This document shows positions 1-5,790 of a DNA stretch of 11,952 nucleotides, piece after piece. A model generated the notes under the pieces. That model searched no databases. It saw only the letters and a list, made by a program, of their open reading frames with translations, and had not been told where the DNA came from. The number at the start of each line of letters is the position of its first letter. Positions within the stretch are counted from its first letter, which is position 1. The stretch spans positions 1-11,952 of the forward strand of contig JAPTVL010000109.1 in assembly GCA_028065725.1 (NCBI GenBank), given 5' to 3'. The stretch comes from Betaproteobacteria bacterium (lineage in GTDB: Bacteria > Pseudomonadota > Gammaproteobacteria > Burkholderiales > Rhodocyclaceae). Position numbers and translations under genes: made by a program.

Positions 1-1
1 G

Positions 2-97
2 CTGACGCGCGTGGCGCTGCGGCGGGGGTCGCTGGTGGTGAACTCGTCGCAGGGCGGCGGCAGCAAGGATACGTGGATCGTGCAGGGCGTCTGCTGA
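2..97 (+). CDS. C-terminal end of circularly permuted ATP-grasp protein (partial)
   Basis: Only the last 31 codons are in the window, ending at TGA 95-97. The end reads [21 protein letters not shown]; the [12 protein letters not shown] ending is a hallmark of the circularly permuted ATP-grasp family (COG2308 type). These proteins are thought to form amide or peptide bonds using ATP; the substrate is unknown. The stop codon shares its final A with the ATG of the alpha-E gene, the usual partner of this family, so the two are translationally coupled. Nothing can be said about the catalytic core, which lies off the left edge. Identification rests on a short but distinctive tail. Confidence 0.85.
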   Translation: MTRVALRRGSLVVNSSQGGGSKDTWIVQGVC

Positions 98-1053
98 TGC
101 TGGCCCGCGTCGCCGAGAGCCTGTACTGGATGGCGCGTTATCTCGAACGCGCCGAGGACACTGCGCGCCTCATCAACGCCACCACCATGATGCTGATGGA
201 CATGCCGCGCGGCGCCAGCTTCGGCTGGGAGGATCTGCTGAAAGTGGTGGGCCTCGACGAAGCCTTCCACACGCTGTACGACGAGGCGAGCGAGACTGCG
301 GTGATGAGCTTTCTGATCCAGGACGAGCGCAATCCGTCGTCGATCTTCACCTGCGTGCGCCATGCGCGCGAGAACACCCGTACCTTCCGCGAAGTGCTGC
401 CGCGCGAATCGTGGGAGTGGGTCAACGAACTGTATCTATACGCCAGCACGCACATGACCCAGGCGCTCGACCGGCGCAAGCGCTTCGAAGTGCTGACCGA
501 GATCATCCGGCGACGCCAGGCCGTTGTCGGCCTGCTCGCCGGCACCATGAGCCGCGACGAAGCCTTCCAGTTCATGCGGCTGGGACGCAATGTGGAGCGC
601 GCCGACATGACGACCCGCGTGCTCGACGTCAGCTACGCCATCAACTTGCCGTTCCAGGACAGCCAGTATCACGACCTCATCTGGATGAGCGTGCTGCAGG
701 CCCTGTCGGCGCACCAGATGTACCGTCGTCATGTGGGCGTTCATGCCAAGGGGTACAAGGTGCTGGCCTTCCTGCTCAACGACGTGATGTTCCCGCGCAG
801 CGTGCGCCACTGCCTGCACGAAATCCAGTTTGCCCTGGATGAGCTGCCGGGCGCCGAGCCGATGCGGAGTCTGCAGGGCATGCTCAACCAGGTGGACCGC
901 GCCGATTTCCGCCGGCTTGCCGATCACGGTCTGCATGAATTCTGCGACGACATCCAGGCCCGGCTGGCCGACTTCAACGCAGTCATCGGCCAGACCTGTT
1001 TCCGTGCGGCACATCCGCAAAAAATGACTCAAACCCAGTTCAGCCTCGTGTGA
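97..1053 (+). CDS. alpha-E domain protein (COG2307 family)
   Basis: A 318-residue, all-helical protein. The N-terminus reads [21 protein letters not shown], matching the family opening with its conserved YWMxRYLERAE stretch, and a second ExR-rich segment (FMRLGRNVERADMTTRVLDV) lies near residues 160-180. No signal peptide or membrane segment is visible. The start at 97 is preferred over the in-frame ATG at 73, because it begins exactly at the family N-terminus and overlaps the ATP-grasp stop by one base. Alpha-E proteins almost always accompany ATP-grasp and transglutaminase genes and are predicted to help amide-bond synthesis; their biochemistry is unresolved. The next gene begins four bases after the stop, suggesting one transcript. 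Family assignment is firm; role is inferred. Confidence 0.92.
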   Translation: MLARVAESLYWMARYLERAEDTARLINATTMMLMDMPRGASFGWEDLLKVVGLDEAFHTLYDEASETAVMSFLIQDERNPSSIFTCVRHARENTRTFREVLPRESWEWVNELYLYASTHMTQALDRRKRFEVLTEIIRRRQAVVGLLAGTMSRDEAFQFMRLGRNVERADMTTRVLDVSYAINLPFQDSQYHDLIWMSVLQALSAHQMYRRHVGVHAKGYKVLAFLLNDVMFPRSVRHCLHEIQFALDELPGAEPMRSLQGMLNQVDRADFRRLADHGLHEFCDDIQARLADFNAVIGQTCFRAAHPQKMTQTQFSLV

Positions 1054-1057
1054 ACCC

Positions 1058-2290
1058 ATGACTTCATCACTTGGTTTTGCCCGCGCCGGAGACAAACTGA
1101 ACTCGCCCGCTTTCGAGGACTATCTCGGCCAGCTGCTGGAAGAGCGCGACCGCATCGGGCTCACCGACTGCATCCGCCAGATCGACGCGCTGATGATCAC
1201 CGTCGAGCCTGCGCATTCGCTCGCCTACGTCGCCGAGCTGTGCGTGATGACGCCGTATCACTACCTCGTCACGCTCGAATCGGAATCGCACTTCACCCAC
1301 ATCCTGCGCATCGACATGCGCGCGCCCGACATCCTGGTGCGCGAGGTGAAGGATCCCAACGTGCGCGGCATCTTCCGCAGCCTCAACGAGGTCTATCCCA
1401 TCGGTGCGGTCAAGCCCAACTCGCGCTACATGGGCGAGGTGCTGCGCGTCACCGACCCGCACGCCGTGGTCGACATGCAGAAGGCACGCGACATCCGCTT
1501 CTTCAACCAGGACCAGATCCGCAAGCTCGAACTGCCGGGCAACCTGGCCGTGGTCAAGCCCAGCCCCTACACCCACAACATCGTCGCCTACTGGGAGCGC
1601 CCCGAGGCGGATATCCGCGTCTATGCACTCGGCTGGAGCAGCATCCGCGAAGACATGCAGGTCGCCTACGAAGGTGCCAAGACGACGCAGAAGAAACTCG
1701 GCATCGACGCGCTGCTGCTGCCGATCGACCATCTGGCCACCCGCATCTACAGCCAGAACCGCGAAGCCGCGATCCTCGAATACCTCACCCTGTCGAGCTA
1801 CTACTACTGGGGTTCGTACGACATCTCCGACCAGAATTCCTCGACCAACGTCACCAAGAGCGTGCACATCGAAAACGAGCTCGAATGCCCGGCCAAGGTC
1901 TTCACCGCCGCCAACCACCCGTATTTCATGAACCACCTGCTGATCGAGTCGCCCACCGAAGCCTTCGTGCGCAATTTCGGCCCGCGCCTGCACCACATCG
2001 CCGTGGCGGTGAAGGATGGCGAGACGGCCGGTCTGGCCAATATCGACTTCGTCGTGCAGTCCTTGCGCGACTGCGGGCAGAAATTCCTGCTCGACGTCAT
2101 CGGCTCGAAGGAAGCGGGCCTCAAGCAGATATTCTCCAGCGCGTCGGAGTACTCCTCGCTCATCGTCGAATACGTCCAGCGCTTCGGCGGATTCCAGGGG
2201 TTTTTCACCAAGGACAACGTCGCCGAACTGACCCACGCTGCGGGCGTGGAGGAAAGCCTGAAAGCCTTGCAGCAAAATGCACAGGCGTAG
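1058..2290 (+). CDS. HPPD-like VOC-fold protein, putative Fe(II)-dependent dioxygenase
   Basis: 410 residues, soluble. The C-terminal half resembles the catalytic domain of 4-hydroxyphenylpyruvate dioxygenase (HPPD). IDHLATRI (His225) matches the first metal His, LHHIAVAVKD (His313) the second, and LKQIFSSAS...IVEYVQR (Glu371) the carboxylate ligand, followed by GGFQGFFTKDN like the GFGxGNF tail of HPPD. So a 2-His-1-Glu iron site looks intact. The N-terminal half (about 1-215) is not recognised; in HPPD this is a degenerate VOC domain. It need not act on hydroxyphenylpyruvate: the body of the domain is divergent. It starts four bases after alpha-E, suggesting a role with the ATP-grasp system. 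No clear Shine-Dalgarno precedes the ATG, so translation may be coupled. VOC membership is fairly sure; dioxygenase activity is inferred. Confidence 0.75.
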   Translation: MTSSLGFARAGDKLNSPAFEDYLGQLLEERDRIGLTDCIRQIDALMITVEPAHSLAYVAELCVMTPYHYLVTLESESHFTHILRIDMRAPDILVREVKDPNVRGIFRSLNEVYPIGAVKPNSRYMGEVLRVTDPHAVVDMQKARDIRFFNQDQIRKLELPGNLAVVKPSPYTHNIVAYWERPEADIRVYALGWSSIREDMQVAYEGAKTTQKKLGIDALLLPIDHLATRIYSQNREAAILEYLTLSSYYYWGSYDISDQNSSTNVTKSVHIENELECPAKVFTAANHPYFMNHLLIESPTEAFVRNFGPRLHHIAVAVKDGETAGLANIDFVVQSLRDCGQKFLLDVIGSKEAGLKQIFSSASEYSSLIVEYVQRFGGFQGFFTKDNVAELTHAAGVEESLKALQQNAQA

Positions 2291-2388
2291 TCATACCAAT
2301 GGATTTTTATGCGCAGACACCTCAAGCCGGTGTGCTTGTTGCCGATTAATCAGTAGTTAATTAATTACTCATAATGCGGAGAAAAACG
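2291..2388 (+). promoter_or_regulatory. AT-rich gap, likely promoter region of the small protein/chemoreceptor unit
   Basis: A 98-base gap markedly richer in A+T than its surroundings, including GTTAATTAATTACTCATAAT just before the next gene. ACACC (2317-2321) can pair with GGTGT (2329-2333) over a 7-base loop, but no T tract follows, so it is at best a weak terminator for the dioxygenase-like gene. TTGCCG (2339-2344) could be a -35 element, but no good -10 hexamer sits at the right distance. CATAAT at 2370-2375 is too close to the start codon. A promoter here is inferred from composition and context. Confidence 0.35.
2378..2381 (+). promoter_or_regulatory. ribosome binding site GGAG that decides the start at 2389
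   Basis: GGAG lies seven bases before ATG 2389. It lies inside codons that would follow the alternative in-frame ATG at 2374, which has no Shine-Dalgarno of its own. This favours 2389 as the true start. Confidence 0.6.
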
Positions 2389-2691
2389 ATGGATCGCGAA
2401 ACCCTGAACGAGATGGTGAAACTGAAATTCGGCGCCCGCAAAGCGGGCGGGCCGGAAATCGATCTGGTGAAACTGGCGGCGGATGCCGTCTACGCCGATG
2501 CAACATTGAGCGCAGTCGAAAACCTGCCCGACGAATCGCTGGTGTTGCTGGCGATGACCCTGCGCGATAAGTTCGGTTTGCTCGCGGCGCAACCCGTGGC
2601 CCCCCCCGCTCCAGCCACCCCGGCAGCCGAAGCCAAGCCGGCAGCCGAAGCCAAGCCGGCATCACGCTACATTCTTGGCGCAAGGAGTTAA
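2389..2691 (+). CDS. small hypothetical protein with Ala/Pro/Glu/Lys repeat tail
   Basis: A 100-residue protein that I do not recognise. Residues 1-65 look like a compact helical domain (MDRETLNEMVKLKFGARK, then DLVKLAADAVYADATLSAVENLPDESLVLLAMTLRDKFG). The C-terminus from about 67 is a flexible linker-like stretch (QPVAPPAPATP) followed by two copies of PAAEAK and a short basic end. There is no signal peptide or membrane segment. The stop lies two bases before the chemoreceptor-like gene's ATG, and this gene's last codons carry that gene's ribosome site, so the two are co-translated. A role as adaptor or partner of the chemoreceptor is guesswork from position. The coding call is supported by the ribosome site, high-GC codon use and tight spacing. 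Confidence 0.75.
   Translation: MDRETLNEMVKLKFGARKAGGPEIDLVKLAADAVYADATLSAVENLPDESLVLLAMTLRDKFGLLAAQPVAPPAPATPAAEAKPAAEAKPASRYILGARS
2621..2661 (+). repeat. 18-base tandem repeat, about 2.3 copies, within the small protein gene
   Basis: The unit CGGCAGCCGAAGCCAAGC occurs perfectly at 2621-2638 and 2639-2656, with a 5-base partial third copy. It encodes the PAAEAK repeat in frame, so copy-number change would lengthen or shorten the tail by six residues without breaking the reading frame. Confidence 0.9.
2682..2687 (+). promoter_or_regulatory. strong ribosome binding site AAGGAG for the chemoreceptor-like gene
   Basis: AAGGAG lies six bases before ATG 2694, inside the last codons of the preceding gene. 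It fixes the start of the 373-residue protein. Confidence 0.8.
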
Positions 2692-2693
2692 GC

Positions 2694-3815
2694 ATGCAGC
2701 ATGCTGAAACAAACGTTGTCAGTCTGCACAGGAAGGAAAAGAAATCGGCTGTGGAGAATGCGTCGGCAGAAGAGCATGCCCAACAGATGATCGGCCTGTC
2801 GCAGGGCATGCTCAAGGAGGTTGTCGAGGCCCTCGACAAGATCAAGCGGGTCAATCGAACCATCCATATCCTGTCCATGAATGCCCGCGTGGAAGCGGCG
2901 CGCGCGGGTGAAGCCGGGCGCGGCTTCGCCGTCGTTGCCGAGCACCTTTCCGGGCTGGCCGCTTCGACGGAACAGACGGCCCAGAACATCGAGGACACCT
3001 CCAAGTCGATCACAGGCGAGCTGAATGTCGTGGCCGAACGCCTGTCGAAAGACGTCACGGATAACCGGATGTGCGATCTGGCGCTGAACGCCATTGACCT
3101 GATCGACCGCAATCTCTACGAACGCAGCTGCGACGTGCGCTGGTGGGCGACGGATTCGGCGCTGGTCGAGGCCGCGAAGGATCCGAGCCCGGACAATCTG
3201 CGTTATGTCAGCCAGCGCCTGGGTCAGATTCTCGATTCCTACACCGTCTATTTTGACCTGGTGCTGGCCAATCTCGACGGCCGGGTGATTGCCAACGGGC
3301 GGCCACAGCAGTGGCCGCAGGCACGGGGCGCGAATGCGGCCGGTAGCGAATGGTTCAAGCGCGCGCTGGCGACGCGCAGCGGCACCCAGTTCGGATTCGA
3401 GTCCGTGCATTCCAGCGCGCTGGTGTCCGGCCAGAACGCCCTGGTGTATTCCTGCGTGGTGCGCGAACGTGGCGCGGTCCACGGCAAACCGCTCGGCGTG
3501 CTCGGCATCGTCTTCAATTGGGATGCGCTGGGGCAGGAAACCCTGAAGCGCATCCCGTTATCGAGCCGGGAGGCGAGCGTTACGCGTGCCGTCCTTGCCG
3601 ATGACAGCGGGCGCGTGCTGGCCGATTCGGATCCGCGGCGCATCGGTGAGTCGATTGCGTTCGACGGCAGGGATGTCTTGTTTTCCAAAGCGCGTGGGGC
3701 GACGACTGCGCGCATCGGCGGGAGCATGTGGCGGATAGCCCATGCGAGTTCGCCTGGATTCGAGACCTATGCAACCGGCTGGCACAGCCTGCTGCTGCGG
3801 AAAGCCGATGCCTAA
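2694..3815 (+). CDS. soluble chemoreceptor-like protein: N-terminal MCP hairpin, C-terminal Cache-like sensor
   Basis: 373 residues with no hydrophobic segment long enough to cross a membrane, so cytoplasmic. Residues about 59-89 (ILSMNARVEAARAGEAGRGFAVVAEHL) are the conserved tip of the methyl-accepting chemotaxis protein signalling hairpin, which binds CheA/CheW. The hairpin is short: about residues 25-115 instead of the longer usual bundle. The rest (about 125-365) looks like a Cache/PDC-type sensor: DVRWWATDSALVEAA near 147-161, YFDLVLANLDGRVIANGRP near 186-203, and a second strand-rich part with VLADDSGRVLADSDPRRIG near 300-318. This order is the reverse of classical receptors, in which the sensor precedes the signalling part. 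It is paired with the small upstream gene. The MCP call is firm; the Cache call is moderately sure; the ligand is unknown. Confidence 0.85.
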   Translation: MQHAETNVVSLHRKEKKSAVENASAEEHAQQMIGLSQGMLKEVVEALDKIKRVNRTIHILSMNARVEAARAGEAGRGFAVVAEHLSGLAASTEQTAQNIEDTSKSITGELNVVAERLSKDVTDNRMCDLALNAIDLIDRNLYERSCDVRWWATDSALVEAAKDPSPDNLRYVSQRLGQILDSYTVYFDLVLANLDGRVIANGRPQQWPQARGANAAGSEWFKRALATRSGTQFGFESVHSSALVSGQNALVYSCVVRERGAVHGKPLGVLGIVFNWDALGQETLKRIPLSSREASVTRAVLADDSGRVLADSDPRRIGESIAFDGRDVLFSKARGATTARIGGSMWRIAHASSPGFETYATGWHSLLLRKADA

Positions 3816-3971
3816 GCGTCGAACGGCGGACGAATGTCGTCAGCCCGCATATGTCTGCAGGACAGCCGGCAAGCGTGAATGACGAGGCGTGTGCCTGGTT
3901 TGCGCGACTTGTTGGTGCTCAGATCAGGCATGGCACGTGTGCCCGTGTCATCGATCCCCAGGCGCCGCTCG
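3816..3971. other. convergent intergenic region without a gene
   Basis: The chemoreceptor-like gene (plus) and the smaller transglutaminase gene (minus) both end here. GGCAC (3932-3936) and GTGCC (3939-3943) form a short inverted repeat with only two bases between the arms, too tight for a normal hairpin, and no T tract follows on either strand. I see no convincing terminator and no supported small gene. Confidence 0.5.
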
Positions 3972-4826
3972 TCAAGCCAACTCAGTCACCCATACGCCCA
4001 CATCGAGATTCGCTCCCGGCGGTCCGACAAACGAACCTGCGACCGGGGGCACGGACTCGGGCAGCCTGGCCACCGCGACGGCGATATGACTGCTTCCCAC
4101 GACTTCACCGAGGGTGGGGTCGAATCCCTTCCAGCCTGCGCCAGGCAGAAACACTTCGGCCCAGGCATGGGTCGCACCGAAGTTGACCGTTGAAGGCGGC
4201 GCGTGCAGGTAGCCGCTTACAAAACGCGCGGCGAAGCCCAGGCGTCGCGCTGCTTCCATGAACAGATACGCGGAGTCGCGGCAGGATCCGGTGCCGCGTG
4301 CCAGCGTGTCTGCTGCGGCCTGAACTCCGGGTTCCTCGCGCAGCCGATAGGTCAGCGTCTTCTGGATGCGGACGCACAGACGCTGCAACAGGGCATAGGT
4401 CTGAATTCGTTCGCCCGGCTGCCAAACGGTCTCAAGCCATGCGGTCAGCGGATCCTGGTCCGGGTGCGCGGCGGCGAGCATGTAGGGCGAGAGCAGCATA
4501 CGGTCGTCTGCTCGATGGGAAAACGGATAGTAAGTCGCATCGTCGGCCATCAGAAAGTCGAGGGGAGCCTGGTTGAATTGCTGAATGATGACCTTGCTCT
4601 CGATCAGGAGCTGGCGGGTGACCGAATCGAACGTCGCTGTCGCGACGGAATTGTCCTCCGCGTCGCGATGCCAGCGCAGGGTGGCCGGAGGCGTGATTTC
4701 CAGGCTCGACGATTCGATGCGCAGTTCATGGCCCTCTCTTGGCCGGAGTCGCAGCGTGTGGGGTTCGAGCCGCACCGGCCCGGAAAAGTTGTAGTAGGTG
4801 CGATGAAGAATATTAAAGCGCTGCAT
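3972..4826 (-). CDS. transglutaminase-like cysteine protease family protein (COG1305)
   Basis: 284 residues. Residues 1-80 are the beta-rich bacterial transglutaminase N-terminal region (MQRFNILHRTYYNFSGPVRLEPHTLRLRPR). The papain-like core follows, with all three catalytic residues visible: Cys182 in GSCRDSA, His220 in GATHAWAEV and Asp236 in GFDPT. There is no signal peptide, so it is cytoplasmic. This fold may hydrolyse or transfer amide bonds; in this gene neighbourhood it is predicted to act on the product of the ATP-grasp/alpha-E pair. The ribosome site is weak (TGAGA close to the ATG). The gene stands alone after a 248-base gap rather than joined to alpha-E as is often seen, and ends facing the chemoreceptor gene. 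Family and catalytic triad are clear; the substrate is unknown. Confidence 0.92.
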   Translation of the reverse strand: MQRFNILHRTYYNFSGPVRLEPHTLRLRPREGHELRIESSSLEITPPATLRWHRDAEDNSVATATFDSVTRQLLIESKVIIQQFNQAPLDFLMADDATYYPFSHRADDRMLLSPYMLAAAHPDQDPLTAWLETVWQPGERIQTYALLQRLCVRIQKTLTYRLREEPGVQAAADTLARGTGSCRDSAYLFMEAARRLGFAARFVSGYLHAPPSTVNFGATHAWAEVFLPGAGWKGFDPTLGEVVGSSHIAVAVARLPESVPPVAGSFVGPPGANLDVGVWVTELA

Positions 4827-4848
4827 GTCTCATTTCGCCCGCCCACGC

Positions 4849-4860
4849 CATGGCGCCATG
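4849..4860. repeat. perfect palindrome CATGGCGCCATG upstream of the transglutaminase gene
   Basis: Self-complementary over all 12 bases and centred about 28 bases before the start codon of the minus-strand transglutaminase gene. It could be an operator half or just a short GC-rich palindrome; nothing shows a bound protein. Confidence 0.5.
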
Positions 4861-4863
4861 TCT

Positions 4864-4879
4864 GGGCCGGACGCGGCCC
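4864..4879. repeat. short GC hairpin GGGCCG-GACG-CGGCCC
   Basis: Six perfect pairs around a four-base loop. On the plus strand it is followed by only three Ts, and on the minus strand by no T tract, so terminator function is doubtful. If a promoter lies near 4900, it falls in the transglutaminase 5' leader. Confidence 0.5.
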
Positions 4880-4951
4880 TTTGCGATGGGATTCAGCTTA
4901 TACCCTTGTCTGCCAGGTTCGGGGAACTGTCGCATAAGGCGGCGCCAATCG

Positions 4952-4985
4952 GATCCGTGACGACGTTACGGACTACGCACGGATC
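4952..4985. repeat. inverted repeat GATCCGTG ... CACGGATC with nested dyad
   Basis: Perfect 8-base arms at 4952-4959 and 4978-4985 with an 18-base spacer. Inside and overlapping it is CCGTGACG (4955-4962)/CGTTACGG (4964-4971), a second dyad with one imperfect pair. No T tract follows on either strand. It is more like an operator than a terminator, but no regulator is identified. Confidence 0.45.
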
Positions 4986-5074
4986 AGGCCCGGCCCTGGC
5001 TTTTGACCGACGCCACCGGAATCCTGTCGAGCATCCTGGGCAATTGGACACGGTACGGAAGGCTTTGCGTCAGG

Positions 5075-5133
5075 CTACACATGCAAGGTGTCAATTTCGC
5101 TGTAGGCGTTTTTCAGCCACAGTTTGACGCGCG
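5075..5133 (-). pseudogene. displaced C-terminal tail of the MinD-like gene in another reading frame
   Basis: Read on the minus strand in the frame not used by the MinD-like gene, this stretch encodes VKLWLKNAYSEIDTLHV and stops at TAG 5077-5075. The peptide has the look of a normal amphipathic helical tail, whereas the annotated frame ends abruptly in RQRASNCG. Removing one CG from the run of three CG dinucleotides at 5128-5133 would join ...GILERQR directly to this tail, giving a protein of about 228 residues. This points to a two-base insertion, natural or a sequencing error. I cannot tell which. Confidence 0.55.
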
Positions 5134-5766
5134 TTGCCTTTCCAGAATTCCCAGCGCAGGGGCGTCGCTGCGCTGGGTGGCAGACCAGAAGCTGCTGCTG
5201 TGGCTGTCGATCTTGATCATCGCGGTTTCGTGCAGGCGCCTGATGTTGATGATGCGGGCGTGCAATTCCAGCGCCCGCTGTTTTTCGCCAGAGGCGTCCA
5301 GCAGGTCGAAGTTGTCGCCGCGGATACGGTTCTGCACCAGCACATAGTTCAGGCGCGATTCGAAGCGGTCCAGCAGCTTCTTCAGCAGGTCGACGGAATC
5401 GCGGCCCGAATCCATCACGTGCCAATAGGTGATCGCCAGTCCCAGTTCGCTCGACAACTCCAGCAGATCGGAATCGTCCATCCATTGCGTCAGCGCATCC
5501 TGCGTCTGCGCGGCCAGGTCGACGAGGATGCTGCGGTCGGGATCGGCCGCCGCGGCTTCGACGATGGCGTCGAGGATTTCGGAGCGATCCACGACGACAG
5601 GTGACGCGTAGCCGGCATAAAAGCGCATCAGCGTGCCGTGCGATTTGTCGGTGTCGAAGCCGAGGAAGGAACGTTCGTGATCGATCAGGTACTGCGCGAG
5701 GATGCGCGCGACCAGCGATTTGCCGCCCCCGCCTTTCTCGCCGCCGATAAAGTGGATGTGGGGCAT
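5113..5766 (-). CDS. MinD/ParA-like P-loop NTPase, C-terminus probably frameshifted
   Basis: 217 residues as read. The N-terminus IHFIGGEKGGGGKS (about 4-17) is a deviant Walker A of the ParA/MinD/ArsA class, with the signature Lys11 before the GxGKS lysine (Lys16). FDTDKS at 37-42 fits the switch region with its aspartate, and ILVDLAAQ (80-87) fits Walker B. No membrane segment is seen. Such ATPases dimerise around ATP and usually position or regulate a partner; the partner here is unknown. The gene starts 24 bases after the transglutaminase-DUF2126 stop and so probably shares its transcript. Its C-terminus seems disrupted by a two-base change at 5128-5133 (see the neighbouring entry). Automatic names such as mobilization protein would not be supported. 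The NTPase class is firm; the function is open. Confidence 0.85.
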   Translation of the reverse strand: MPHIHFIGGEKGGGGKSLVARILAQYLIDHERSFLGFDTDKSHGTLMRFYAGYASPVVVDRSEILDAIVEAAAADPDRSILVDLAAQTQDALTQWMDDSDLLELSSELGLAITYWHVMDSGRDSVDLLKKLLDRFESRLNYVLVQNRIRGDNFDLLDASGEKQRALELHARIINIRRLHETAMIKIDSHSSSFWSATQRSDAPALGILERQRASNCG

Positions 5767-5790
5767 GTGATTTTCCGTTGTGGTGAGGCG

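Larger units (their letters stand above)
4827..5074 (-). promoter_or_regulatory. intergenic leader of the smaller transglutaminase gene with palindromes
   Basis: 248 bases between the end of the MinD-like reading frame and the transglutaminase start, with no supported gene. It contains a 12-base perfect palindrome (4849-4860), a GC hairpin (4864-4879), a possible -10 hexamer read on the minus strand (TATAAG, at 4902-4897) without a good -35, and a longer inverted repeat (4952-4985). Together these suggest a separate promoter with a structured leader for the transglutaminase gene. This is inference. Confidence 0.35.

Noticed and set aside
73..96. Earlier in-frame ATG for the alpha-E gene
   Set aside because: The family N-terminus begins at the ATG at 97, which also overlaps the preceding stop codon by one base.
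1067..2275. Long open frame on the minus strand opposite the dioxygenase-like gene
   Set aside because: It mirrors a well-supported plus-strand gene, gives a low-complexity His/Asp/Val-rich protein with no recognisable motif, and is expected from GC-rich codon structure.
2374..2388. Earlier ATG for the small repeat-tailed protein
   Set aside because: It has no ribosome site, and the GGAG for the next ATG falls inside it.
2621..2661. Possible CRISPR-like repeat
   Set aside because: The copies are directly adjacent with no spacers and encode an in-frame peptide repeat.
4864..4879. Rho-independent terminator
   Set aside because: The stem is good, but there is no adequate T tract on either strand and no gene ending just before it.
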